This document shows, piece by piece, positions 42,900 through 51,455 of a stretch of DNA of 64,000 nucleotides. The position numbers and the translations under genes are program-made. This DNA is from Bog-473 sp963821755 (GTDB taxonomy: Bacteria > Actinomycetota > Acidimicrobiia > Acidimicrobiales > RAAP-2), in contig CAWGEX010000002.1 of the NCBI GenBank assembly GCA_963821755.1, positions 62,001 through 126,000 of the forward strand. The letters run 5' to 3'. Below the pieces are notes generated by a model. It was given only the letters and a program-made list of their open reading frames with translations, searched no databases and was not told the origin of the DNA. Each line of letters opens with the position of its first letter. The first letter of the stretch is position 1.

Positions 42900-45043
42900 C
42901 TAGGGGACGGTGAGAGTGGCCGGATTGGTTGTGGCCGATCCCGACCGACGTTGGTGAACACGGCCCGGACCTGCCAACCGTTCTCAAAGGTGCCGTAGAC
43001 GACCCCGCTCAGCGTGGTCGAATTCGACGTGGAATTCCCCATGATGTCGGACCAGGTCGTTCCCCCGTCCTCGGAGACCTGCCATTGCACCGTCGGTGTC
43101 GGGCTCCCGCTGGCCCCGGCGGTGAAGGTGGCGATCTGGCCGGGACTGGCGGTCTGATCGGTTGGCTGGGTGGTGATCGTCGGCGCCACCGGCGTGGGGA
43201 CCGTCAGCGTGGCCGGGTTGCTCGTGGCCGAGCCAGCAACGTTGGTGAACACGGCCCGGACCTGCCAACCGTTCTCAAAGGTGCCGTAGACGACCCCGCT
43301 CAGCGTGGTCGAATTCGACGTGGAATTCCCCATGATGTCGGACCACGTCGTTCCCCCGTCCTCGGAGACCTGCCATTGCACCGTCGGTGTCGGGCTCCCG
43401 CTGGCCCCGGCGGTGAAGGTGGCGATCTGGCCGGGACTGGCGGTCTGATTGGTTGGCTGGGTGGTGATCGTCGGCGCCACCGGCGGGGGGACCGTGAGCG
43501 TGGCCGGGTTGCTCGTGGCCGACCCCGACCCGTTGGTGAACACCGCCTCGTACTCGTTTCCGTTCTCCGCCGTCGTGGTAGCTGGGATGGTCAACGTGTC
43601 GCTGGTCGCTCCGGACACCGGTGAGAAGGTGGCCCCATGGTCGGTGGAGACCTGCCACTGCACCGTCGGGGTGGGGAAGCCACTTGCCGCGGCAGTAAAG
43701 GTCGCACTCTGGCCCGCAGTGACCGTCTGGCTGACCGGCTGAGTGGTGACGGTGGGTGCCGCGTTGGGCGCGTTGACGATGGCATAGCCCGATGCGGAAC
43801 CTGGTTCCGCGGCCAATTTCTGGGGCGTGCTCCCCGCCGGAAGCGAGACCAGTACCGGTGTGGAACTGTTGGTGGGGCTGTTTCCGTTGCCGAGCTGTCC
43901 GCCGCTGTTGTCGCCCCAGGCGTAGAGGTGGCCATCTGAACCGATGGCGTAGGCGTCGCCGCTGCCCCCGGTGAATCCGCTGGCGGCGCCTGCGGCGATG
44001 GCGGTTGGCGTCACACCCGAGGGGAGTGAAACCAGGACCGGTGTCGAGCTGTCGGTGGTGCTGCCGTTGCCCAGTTGGCCACTGGCGTTGAGTCCCCAGG
44101 CGTAGAGGTGGCCGTCTGAGCCGATGGCGTACGCGGCGGCGCCGCCCCCGGCGATGGCGGTTGGCGTCACGCCCGAGGGGAGTGAGACCAGCACTGGCGT
44201 CGAGCTGTTGGTGGTGCTGCCGTTGCCGAGTGCGCCGTTGGTGTTGAGGCCCCAGGCGTAGAGGTGCCCGTCTGAACCGATGGCTAGTGCGAAGCCGCCG
44301 CCCCCGGCGACGGCCGTCGGGGTGACACCCGAGGGGAGTGAAACCAGCACCGGTGTGGAACTGTTGGTGGGGCTGTTGCCGTTGCCGAGCTCACCGTAGA
44401 AATTGTCGCCCCAGGCGTAGAGGTGCCCGTCTGAGCCGATGGCGTACCCAGTTTCAAAACCACCGGCGATGGCGGTTGGCGTCACGCCCGAAGGGAGCGA
44501 GACCACCACCGGCGTATCGCTGAAGGCGACAGTGCTGCCGTTCCCAAGCGTGCCGTAGGAATTGTCGCCCCAGGCGTAGAGGTGCCCGTCCGAGCCGATG
44601 GCGTACCCCGTACCTTGGGACGCGGTTACGGCGGTTGGGGTGACACCCGAGGGGAGCGAGACCACTACCGGTGTGGAACTGTTGGTGGGGCTGTTGCCGT
44701 TGCCGAGTGCACCTCTGGAGTTGTCGCCCCAGGCGTAGAGGTGCCCGTCTGAGCCGATGGCGTATCCCGCGTATTGGGATGGCTGCGGGTCACCTATCCC
44801 GCCACCGCCGCTCGTGGCGGTTGGGGTCACCCCCGAGGGAAGTGAGACCGGCACTGGCGTGTCGCTGATGCCGCCGCTTAGCCCATTGCCCAGCTCGCCG
44901 CTGGAGTTGTCCCCCCAGGCGAAGACCCCGACGAGGATCCCGGCCGCAGTCGCCGGTAAGGGGTGTGCCACCGACCTGCAACACATCCGGCCATCCCCAG
45001 CACCACCAAGGGCGGCGGCCGTGAAGACCTGACAAAGAAGCAC
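42900..45043 (-). CDS. Secreted seven-repeat RCC1 protein with Ig-like domains
   Basis: A protein of about 715 residues. Seven RCC1-type repeats (each like GSDGHLYAWGDNSxGxLGNG, then TPVLVSLPSGVTPTA) should form one complete seven-bladed propeller. Three Ig-like domains follow, each beginning T-x-T-T-Q-P-x-x-Q-T. Domains two and three are nearly identical in DNA. One frame change near 42935 hides the true stop TAG at 42902-42900, after a final P-A-T-L-T-V-P. The N-terminus is uncertain. The frame begins at 45043, but a better signal-peptide start may be ATG 45060 in another frame. Likely exported and adhesive or binding; no enzymatic motif is visible. Confidence 0.82.
42949..43530. repeat. 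Tandem 291-bp direct repeat (Ig-like domain duplication)
   Basis: Copy 1 (42949-43239) and copy 2 (43240-43530) are nearly identical over 97 codons, with only a few substitutions (for example ACCAGG/ACCACG). The repeat period is 291 bases and keeps the frame. Near-identity at DNA level indicates a recent duplication or gene conversion, and makes the region prone to copy-number change and assembly collapse. Confidence 0.88.
43790..44940 (-). repeat. RCC1 repeat array in coding sequence
   Basis: Seven degenerate repeats of about 156-190 bases each encode the YAWGDN...GSDGHL blades. The antisense motif CCCCAGGCGTAGAGGTG recurs across the array. It is part of the RCC1/Ig-like gene. Confidence 0.8.
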
Positions 45044-45379
45044 CCGAAGCGAATGACCATGGCGAACCCCCTCATTGACGGAGCCAGCATGTCAGCATGG
45101 ATCACACGAGGTGGCTCACGCCGTAGCTCCTCGTCCCTCAGATCGAAGGTACACCTTCGCCTTCCAGTGTCAAGTGGCCCGAAGGCGGTGACGGGTCCGC
45201 TGATCCTCGCGAAGCAGATGGGCCAGCCCGGCGTTGCACACTGGGGGCGGCTGATCCACGAGTGACATTCCGGCCATCGGTCCGCCGCCTAGGGCCAAGC
45301 GCTCCTGCTTTGGCGATCCACCGCATGCCCCGAGCAACTGACTTGAGTTTTCCCGAACGGCCCATCGGGAAGCTCCATT
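45044..45379. other. Intergenic region, no clear gene
   Basis: These 336 bases lie between the RCC1 gene and the methyltransferase, both on the minus strand. The first 20-60 bases may contain the true signal-peptide start of the RCC1 protein. A minus-strand frame through 45430-45280 (DEVSWLGSLKWSFPMGRSGK) overlaps the methyltransferase tail and could be its C-terminus if a further frame change exists. Otherwise nothing is recognised. Confidence 0.35.
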
Positions 45380-46137
45380 TCAGGGAGCCGAGCCAGGAGA
45401 CTTCATCGCAGCCTGCGCCCGGAACTGAGCTGTGCCGTTCCAGGTCGGATAGGTGCGCGGACGAAGCCATCTCACGATTCTTTCACGCGTTTTCGGCTTC
45501 AATCCTGCCAAGCGTTCAATATTGGTGAGTCCAACGTGTTCCAGCATGCCTCGAATGCACGCTGCGTTCGGTTCCCAATACACCGACGGATCATGGATCG
45601 GATTCTCTTTTGGCCCACTGATGAGTCCGTGAACCTGGAAACGTGCGAGGGGCTGATCGGCGAGCGCAGTCGTCTCCAGCGTCCAGGACTGGATCAGCAG
45701 GGTTCCGCTCGTCATCGACTGCAACCTTCTCTAGCCCGAGAAGCGGGTGCTCCAGGTGGTAGAGCAAACCGAAGCACATGACCAGATCGAACGTGCCCAT
45801 GACGCGTGGGTCAAGTTCGTAGACGCTATGCACTTGCGGATGAGTGAGCTTGGATCCGAGAGCCTCTGCACACATCTTGAAGCGCTTTATACATTCGGAG
45901 TCGAAGTCCAGAGAGACCACTTCGGACGCTCCCCTGCGCTCGGCCTCAAATGAAAAGAAACCCTCGGCGCAGCCGACATCGAGCACACGCAATCCGGTCA
46001 TAGTCGTCGGGCAGCCCGAAGTAGGGAAGCTTGTCACGTGCGGCGTTCGACCATCCGGGCGTCACAACGCCATCTCCCAGATCGATCTGATGAAACCAGT
46101 AAGGCTCAGCCTCAACCCGCTCCCTTAACGTCCCCAC
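45380..46137 (-). CDS. CmoB/DUF1698-like SAM methyltransferase, frameshifted
   Basis: About 250 residues in three frames. The N-terminus YWFHQIDLGDGVVTPGWSN (46137 onward) is the hallmark of the CmoB/DUF1698 group. Then LRVLDVGCAEGFFSFEAERR (motif I) with EVVSLDFDSECIKR, and TFDLVMCFGLLYHLEHPLLG. The last part is TLETTALADQPLARFQVHGL to the stop at 45380. Frame changes lie near 45970 and 45725. CmoB itself modifies tRNA wobble uridine, but relatives in glycan loci modify sugars, and this context favours the latter. Base composition is lower in GC than in the catabolic genes around it. Confidence 0.72.
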
Positions 46138-46753
46138 TGATCGTGCCCTCTCTCAGGTCCGGTCTACTTCAGGCGGCGTTGCCCCACCCATGATGCCACG
46201 GGACACCTAAGGACCCTTAGCCAGGTTCTCGGACGCCACGACCCACAACGCCCATGCGCCAATGATGTCGGGGATCGAAGCTCACGAACAGGGGATGTGC
46301 CTCATAGTTGGCGCGGTGATCCTTCCTCCGAGCGGAACTTGTCCCGGATCGCTTCCGCCACGTTCACTCGGAACTCGGATGTGTCGACAATCTGACTCAT
46401 CACAACTGCGGTCACGAGGTCGCGGAGCTCTGATTCCATCGGCATGATCGATCATCCATTCGTCCACTGCCTGCCGGTGAGCTTCAGATCACTCGTGCTG
46501 GCCGGTCAGAGCGCCCACCAGGAGTGTCGTTATGCCGATGTCTCGCCTCGGTTTCCCGCCTCCATCCAGTGCACCTCCATTAGTCGGCATGCTCCTGTGA
46601 CAATGAAGGAGACAACCCGGGCAGGGCACAGCCTTCCCCGATGGCGGAATACTGGGGGGATGGATGGGCCGGAGGGAATGATCGAGAGGGCTCCTCGATT
46701 CAAGAAGGTCTCTGGCAGAGGTCTACTCCAACGACCCATTTCGTGTCATCGTT
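46138..46753. other. Intergenic region, mostly non-coding
   Basis: About 600 bases between divergent genes. It contains one possible small minus-strand gene (46302-46445) and, near its right end, the probable but disrupted 5' part of the following membrane protein. A frame from ATG 46641 would lead into it after one base change near 46710. No RNA gene or repeat is seen. Confidence 0.4.
46302..46445 (-). CDS. Small hypothetical protein (47 aa)
   Basis: ATG 46445 to TGA 46302 encodes 47 residues starting MPMESELRDLVTAVVMSQIV and continuing with FRVNVAEAIRDKFRSEEG. The amphipathic, charged composition and codon pattern look protein-like, in contrast to the other frames here. There is no good ribosome site and no recognised family. 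An antitoxin-like or regulatory peptide is possible but unsupported. Confidence 0.3.
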   Translation of the reverse strand: MPMESELRDLVTAVVMSQIVDTSEFRVNVAEAIRDKFRSEEGSPRQL

Positions 46754-47908
46754 TTGGGCGGTCTTGGGTCCCTCGCGCTGGTGTTCACGGTCCTCTTGCT
46801 TCTGCGTCAACCTTTCTCGCTGGCCGAGCAGCCATTTCCCGATGCCCACGAGTACATCAATACGGCCGCCCGGCTCGCCCACGGGCACGGGTACACGACC
46901 ACCGTCCGAGACTTTCCTTCATCGCCACACCTTCGCCAATCGGTCAATCCACCACGATTTCCGCCGGGTACGTCATTGGTGCTGGCTCCGTTCGCATGGA
47001 TCGGTCACTATCCCGGCAACATCGAATTCGGATCTCGGTTGCTCGTCGTCGCCCTGGTGATCGCAACCGGATGGGCTGCGTTCACCATCGCCGGTTGGTA
47101 TGCGGCGCTGCTCGCTGCATTCGTCACGTCGACAAGTGAGTTCGCGCTTCTGAGCACCCGCGTTGTGATGTCCGACGCATTGGCCGCTCTGCTGATTGTT
47201 GTCTCTGTGCCCCTCATGAAGCTCCATACGAAGTGGAGTGTGTACCTCTTGGGCTTCCTCGCCGGCTACGGCGTGGTGATTCGCGAGAGCGGCGTCATCG
47301 TCGTGGCGTGTGTACTCATCGTCATGACCCAATGGGACCGCCTTCGCGCCGCCGCCGGTGCGTCATTGCCGATCCTCGGCCTCGCTGTGTACAACTGGTC
47401 GACGTTCGGATCACCCTGGAGAACCGGGTATAGCTACTGGTTGGCCAACTTCCCCTACTACTCCCTCAGTTATGTGTTCAAGCACCCCTGGCCGCCGGGT
47501 GGAGAAGAGGGCTACTACGCGGACTCTCTGCACCTTTTCCATTTGGTCGCCTATACCCATTCTGGAGTCATTGGGCTGCTACCAAACATCTGGTTCTACC
47601 CCCTGATCCTCCTGGGGTGCTCTGCTGTCTTTGGACCTCCGGGATTCACATTGCTGGGAATGATTGCCGCTGCGTTCTGGTGGCGTAGGCGGGAGGCTCG
47701 CTTCACACTGCTGCTGGCCGCTCTCACGGCGATCTTCTACATGCCGAACTTCACTCAGGACCCTCGATTCATGGCAGGCCCCTGCATTCTCCTGACGGTG
47801 TGGGCATCGGCCGCGGTCGTGCACTTGGCCAGAAGGGTCCGCAACCAATATGGCCGGCAGATAGCAGAATTTTTGGCTCCGACCCTGGCTCGGAAGGCCC
47901 CTGTCTGA
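46754..47908 (+). CDS. Polytopic membrane protein, GT39-like glycosyltransferase
   Basis: At least 384 residues with about nine hydrophobic segments. LALVFTVLLLLRQPFSLAEQ is the first span, followed by FPDAHEYINTAARLAHGHGY, the acidic D-x-x-E/Y motif at the external loop 1 position typical of GT39/ArnT-like enzymes. The first possible in-frame start is TTG at 46754. Sequence just upstream in the same frame (VYSNDPFRVIVLGG) looks coding, so the true start is probably earlier and cut off by a frame change near 46710. It probably adds a sugar from a polyprenyl-phosphate donor to a surface glycan. Confidence 0.7.
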   Translation: MGGLGSLALVFTVLLLLRQPFSLAEQPFPDAHEYINTAARLAHGHGYTTTVRDFPSSPHLRQSVNPPRFPPGTSLVLAPFAWIGHYPGNIEFGSRLLVVALVIATGWAAFTIAGWYAALLAAFVTSTSEFALLSTRVVMSDALAALLIVVSVPLMKLHTKWSVYLLGFLAGYGVVIRESGVIVVACVLIVMTQWDRLRAAAGASLPILGLAVYNWSTFGSPWRTGYSYWLANFPYYSLSYVFKHPWPPGGEEGYYADSLHLFHLVAYTHSGVIGLLPNIWFYPLILLGCSAVFGPPGFTLLGMIAAAFWWRRREARFTLLLAALTAIFYMPNFTQDPRFMAGPCILLTVWASAAVVHLARRVRNQYGRQIAEFLAPTLARKAPV

Positions 47909-47987
47909 TGTCCCAGGATGCCCAATAACGGGAAGTGACCATTGAGGTTGGACAGCGATCGCCCGAGATCCACTCTTGGGGTGACCA

Positions 47988-48010
47988 GGGTCTCCACCAG
48001 AGGGAGACCC
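47988..48010. terminator. Hairpin between convergent genes
   Basis: GGGTCTCC (47988-47995) and GGAGACCC (48003-48010) form an eight-base-pair stem with a seven-base loop in the 176-base gap between the convergent membrane protein and GT2 genes. No U-tract follows, so it is a weak intrinsic terminator candidate. Confidence 0.4.
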
Positions 48011-48084
48011 CTCACCAACGCGCATCACGGGCGTGTCGACGCTTGCCTCCCGAGCTGACTTCTGGGAGCACGCCGTCGGACCGC

Positions 48085-48936
48085 TCAAGGGAAAAAAACC
48101 CGCTGTCGCAGCGACTCCACCAGACGACCAGTTCTCCATCCGGCGATGCTGGCCCAACGAGTACGGTTCTCGGGCCGCAGGAGTTGTGGCATGGACAACA
48201 CCAACCACACCCACGTCTTGGCCGCTACGGTCAGATCGCGCCGGAGGCCGTCGGCTCGGTACCGACGGTAGAGGACCGGGCCGCACCGACCGTAGGCGGT
48301 GAACCGGCGATAGACCGCCTTGAAGCCGCGTTGGTCACGTCTGGCGACCACCGCATCCGCATTCACGACATAGCGATGTCCCCGGAGCTGTAAGCGCCAA
48401 CACAGATCGATGTCCTCTCCGGTCATCATCTCTTCTGCGAAACCGCCGACGTCCTCGAAGGCCTGCCGGCGAAGAGCCAAGTTACCGCTCCCGCCCGCTG
48501 GCAGGAAGCCGAATTGGCTCATCGCGTTGGGAATGATGACGGGGGTGGGAGGGGACGGGGTCGCCAGCCCATTGAGCGACCAGACGTCGAAGACGCCGGC
48601 AGCGACATCGGCCTCGGCCAAGGCCATGACGTGGCCAGCCAGCCAGCCCGGTTGGACAATATCGTCGGCATCACAGAAAGCCAACAACTCGCCCTGGGCC
48701 GTCCGGACTCCCGCATTGCGGGCTGCACCCGGTCCTCTGACCTTCGACGCGTCGATGAGACGGATCATGTGGGCGCGATTGGCCCATTCCTGCACCACCA
48801 CCCTGCTCTCGTCGGTGGAGCCGTTGTCGGCGACGACCACTTCCCAAGGCTCGTCGCACTGCTGTACGGCCAACGCCCGAAGCTGCTCCTGCAGCCACGG
48901 CATGCCATTGCGTACCGCCACGATGACGCTGATCAC
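48085..48936 (-). CDS. Family 2 glycosyltransferase
   Basis: A 283-residue GT2 enzyme paralogous to the gene at 9-878. It shares VVVADNGSTDESRVVVQEW, GAARNAGVRTAQGELLAFCD with DADDIV (metal site), TGEDIDLCWRLQLRGHRY, and the C-terminal tail with QRVFFP. The GTG at 48936 was chosen because it begins the first beta-strand and sits seven bases below a minus-strand TAGGCT -10. The frame is open well upstream but that part has no GT2 similarity. Its donor and acceptor are unknown. The two paralogues probably act in the same glycan system. Confidence 0.88.
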   Translation of the reverse strand: MISVIVAVRNGMPWLQEQLRALAVQQCDEPWEVVVADNGSTDESRVVVQEWANRAHMIRLIDASKVRGPGAARNAGVRTAQGELLAFCDADDIVQPGWLAGHVMALAEADVAAGVFDVWSLNGLATPSPPTPVIIPNAMSQFGFLPAGGSGNLALRRQAFEDVGGFAEEMMTGEDIDLCWRLQLRGHRYVVNADAVVARRDQRGFKAVYRRFTAYGRCGPVLYRRYRADGLRRDLTVAAKTWVWLVLSMPQLLRPENRTRWASIAGWRTGRLVESLRQRVFFP

Positions 48937-49324
48937 AGCGGAAAGCCTAGACAAATGCGTTCGGGGTCTTCTAAGGGACCTAGCCCGCAAATCCCCCAAA
49001 TGGTTGGTAAGCGGGCGCTCCCGGACCGGAGCTGAGTTAGTGGATGGACTGGGTTGTCGATGGTAGTCATGCTGCCTTCTCGTCGAGAGATTTGATGATG
49101 CGTCCCTCACGCCGCTCGCGGTGCAACGCGGTCGTTTGAAGACACGGGTCACACTTCTACACCACCTCTCCGAGACGAAGCCCAAATAGCACAATGTGCA
49201 ACTACAACCAGGTTCCCCAGAGTCGATTCCCTGGTACTCTGACGAGGTCGGCTTGGCGGGGCCCGAACTACACCCGAGTCCAACATCCCGGGAGATGCGG
49301 CCAAATCATCGACAGGGGGACGGC
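48937..49324. promoter_or_regulatory. Divergent intergenic region
   Basis: These 388 bases lie between the minus-strand GT2 gene and the plus-strand substrate-binding protein. They contain the GT2 -10 hexamer near the left end and an AGGGGGA ribosome site (49313-49319) at the right end. No other gene or RNA is recognised. Confidence 0.4.
48944..48949 (-). promoter_or_regulatory. -10 hexamer of a leaderless promoter
   Basis: On the minus strand, TAGGCT ends seven bases before the GTG at 48936, suggesting a leaderless mRNA for the GT2 gene. Confidence 0.45.
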
Positions 49325-50630
49325 ATGACGAGTAGGCGCAGCACTCGAGTTTTGACCAAGGCGGCGGTTGTCGGGATTTCGATTTCGGCATTCTTCAGCT
49401 CGGTCGGCGGGAATGGGGGGAAGGCCGGAGCCGCCGACACGGCCAGTGCCCCGGGGGTGACGTCGAGCGCCATCACCGTGGGCACCATCTCGACTCAGAC
49501 CGGGCCATTGGCCGGGAACGCTGCGCCAGTGATCTACGGCGAGAAGGCGTACTTCGACTACATCAACGCCCAAGGAGGAGTGAACGGTCGCAAGATTGAC
49601 TACAAGTACTCGCTCGACGACGGCGGCAACCCAAGCCAGTTCACGCAGCTGGCCGAGGACCTGGTCAACCAGGATCATGTGTTCGCGGTCACCGGCGTGG
49701 CCTCGCTCTTCTTCAGCCCCAACGTCGTCGTTGAATCCAAGACACCGACTTACGGTTACAACGTGACGGCCAATTGGGCCGGACCTCCGAACCTCTTTGC
49801 CGCAGGTGGTTCGGTCCAATACCTCCCTTCTATTGCTCCACAGGTGGCGTATGTGGCCCGGGCGGCCAGAGCCACCAAGATCGGCATGGTCGCCTATGGC
49901 GTGGCCGCTTCGGCCGCGGCCTGCCAAGCGGCAGACAAGGGGCTGAACGCAGCGGGGTACGACGTCGCTTACACCGACTTCAAGGTCGCCTACCCGGGCA
50001 CCACCGTCGCCACTGATGTGCAACGAATGAAGGAGGCCGGGGTCAACTTTGTGCTGACCTGCATGGAGGTACAGGGCAACATCAACATGGCCCGGGCCAT
50101 TCAGCAGTACGGTCTCAAGACCGCCCAGTTGTGGCTCAACGGCAACGACCAGATCGACGCTCAACCAGAACGAGAGCCTCATGCAGGGGGTCTACTTCTA
50201 CACTGCCCACGTGCCGTTTACGGCGCCCGGGTCGTTGTACCCGGGGCTCAAGCTCTATCTCACGGAAATGAACAGGTACGAGCCCCAATACACCCTGGAC
50301 GAGGTGGCCATCCAGGGGTGGGAATCAGCCGCACTCTTCGTCGCTGGCGTCAAGGCAGCGGGCAAGAACCTGACCCAGGCCAACGTCATCACCCAGACGA
50401 ACAAGTTGACCTCCTTCACTGCCGGCGGCTTGACCGTACCGGTGAACTGGAACGTTACGGGTCACACCGGACATGCACCCCCCTACTGCGGTGCCTTCAT
50501 TCAGGTCAGAGGGGACAAGTTCGTGCCGGCACTGAACACGGGAAAGAGCGTGTTCAACTGCTTCGGGTCGATCGACGCCAAGAAGGGACCGGAGACACCG
50601 TTGCCATCCGGCACTCCGAACGCCACCTAG
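49325..50630 (+). CDS. ABC transporter substrate-binding protein (branched-chain amino acid type), frameshifted
   Basis: A periplasmic-binding-fold type I protein of about 435 residues. After MTSRRSTRVLTKAAVVGISI a hydrophobic signal segment ends near AGAADTASAPG. ITVGTISTQTGPLAGNAAPV and AYFDYINAQGGVNGRKIDYK are typical of LivJ/urea/aromatic-acid receptors. The frame shifts near 50155; restored, it reads NGNDQ then TLNQNESLMQGVYFYTAHVP. The ATG at 49325 follows AGGGGGA. No permease or ATPase genes are nearby, so it is an orphan receptor. Its ligand may be a substrate of the CoA-dependent catabolic genes downstream. Confidence 0.85.
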
Positions 50631-50847
50631 GGCTGACATCGGGCGCCCGTGCTGTCCCTCACCAAACCCAATCACTCAGAAATCCGCCAGTTGTACTGCG
50701 GTGCATTGATCACTGGGCCCTCACGCCCAGCCACAGACGGCACTACGTTCTGTCTGTGGCCCCTCGGATGCGAGCAGCATGGATCGTTTCCAGCGTGAAA
50801 GGCATGTCGGCGGCTGTCGTAGCCCACCGATTGGCTTGCCGCGTGCG

Positions 50848-51374
50848 GTGACGGCTCCGGATTCCTCAGACCTGCAGCGACTGCTGCTCGACAACCCAGG
50901 TACCGTCACGCATCTCCTCGAAAAGCTCACGGGTGAGGTGATCTTCGCGGACGTCGTCCGGCAGTGCTCGATCCGAGCGAGCACAGGCAACGGGCTGGGC
51001 GTCACGGTGGGCCATCCGATGACTCATCGGATGGCGGTGCTCAAGGGCCGCACCACGGATCTGCCCTATCTGTACGCGGAGTCGACGTTCCTTCCGGAGC
51101 GACTTCCGGAACGGGCACGAGCTCAGCTTGATCGGTCCAACACGAGCCGATCGGCCGCGTTCTCGTCGACTCTGGGTTGAAGACGGGGAGAGAGGTTCTC
51201 CCCCAACCCGACCCATTAGGAGCTGATGCGCTGAGCACCATCGACGGATTCTCCTCCGAGATCGTGTGGTCGCGCGCGTACCGACTGAGCATCGATGGAC
51301 TGCCGATTTTCGCGATCCGCGAATGGTTCTTTCGCTCGGTGCTGCAGGCACTCGAGCGACAGGCCCGGTCCTGA
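50848..51374 (+). CDS. Chorismate pyruvate-lyase-like protein (Rv2949c-like), frameshifted
   Basis: About 175 residues of the chorismate lyase/UbiC-like fold. LQRLLLDNPGTVTHLLEKLT begins the domain, and YLYAESTFLPERLPERARAQ follows. After a frame change near 51140 come EPIGRVLVDSGLKTGREVLP and SRAYRLSIDGLPIFAIREWF with FRSVL at the end. Mycobacterial Rv2949c, which makes 4-hydroxybenzoate from chorismate for phenolic glycolipids, shares this pattern, including the RLP, PIG and RSVF-like motifs. GTG 50848 gives family-like length; ATG 50779 is also possible. Alternatively it is a transcription-factor ligand domain relative (UTRA), but no DNA-binding part is present. Confidence 0.62.
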
Positions 51375-51455
51375 GGCGCCAGCTCGTCGGCCCCGCGCCA
51401 ACGGCCTGTGCCGCCGGGCGCTCAGCACTTCGGGTCAATCGCTACGGTTAGGTGG

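Noticed and set aside
43790..44940. A CRISPR array or non-coding tandem repeat
   Set aside because: The repeats are 150-190 bases, in frame, and encode RCC1 blades; no short direct repeats with unique spacers exist in the window.
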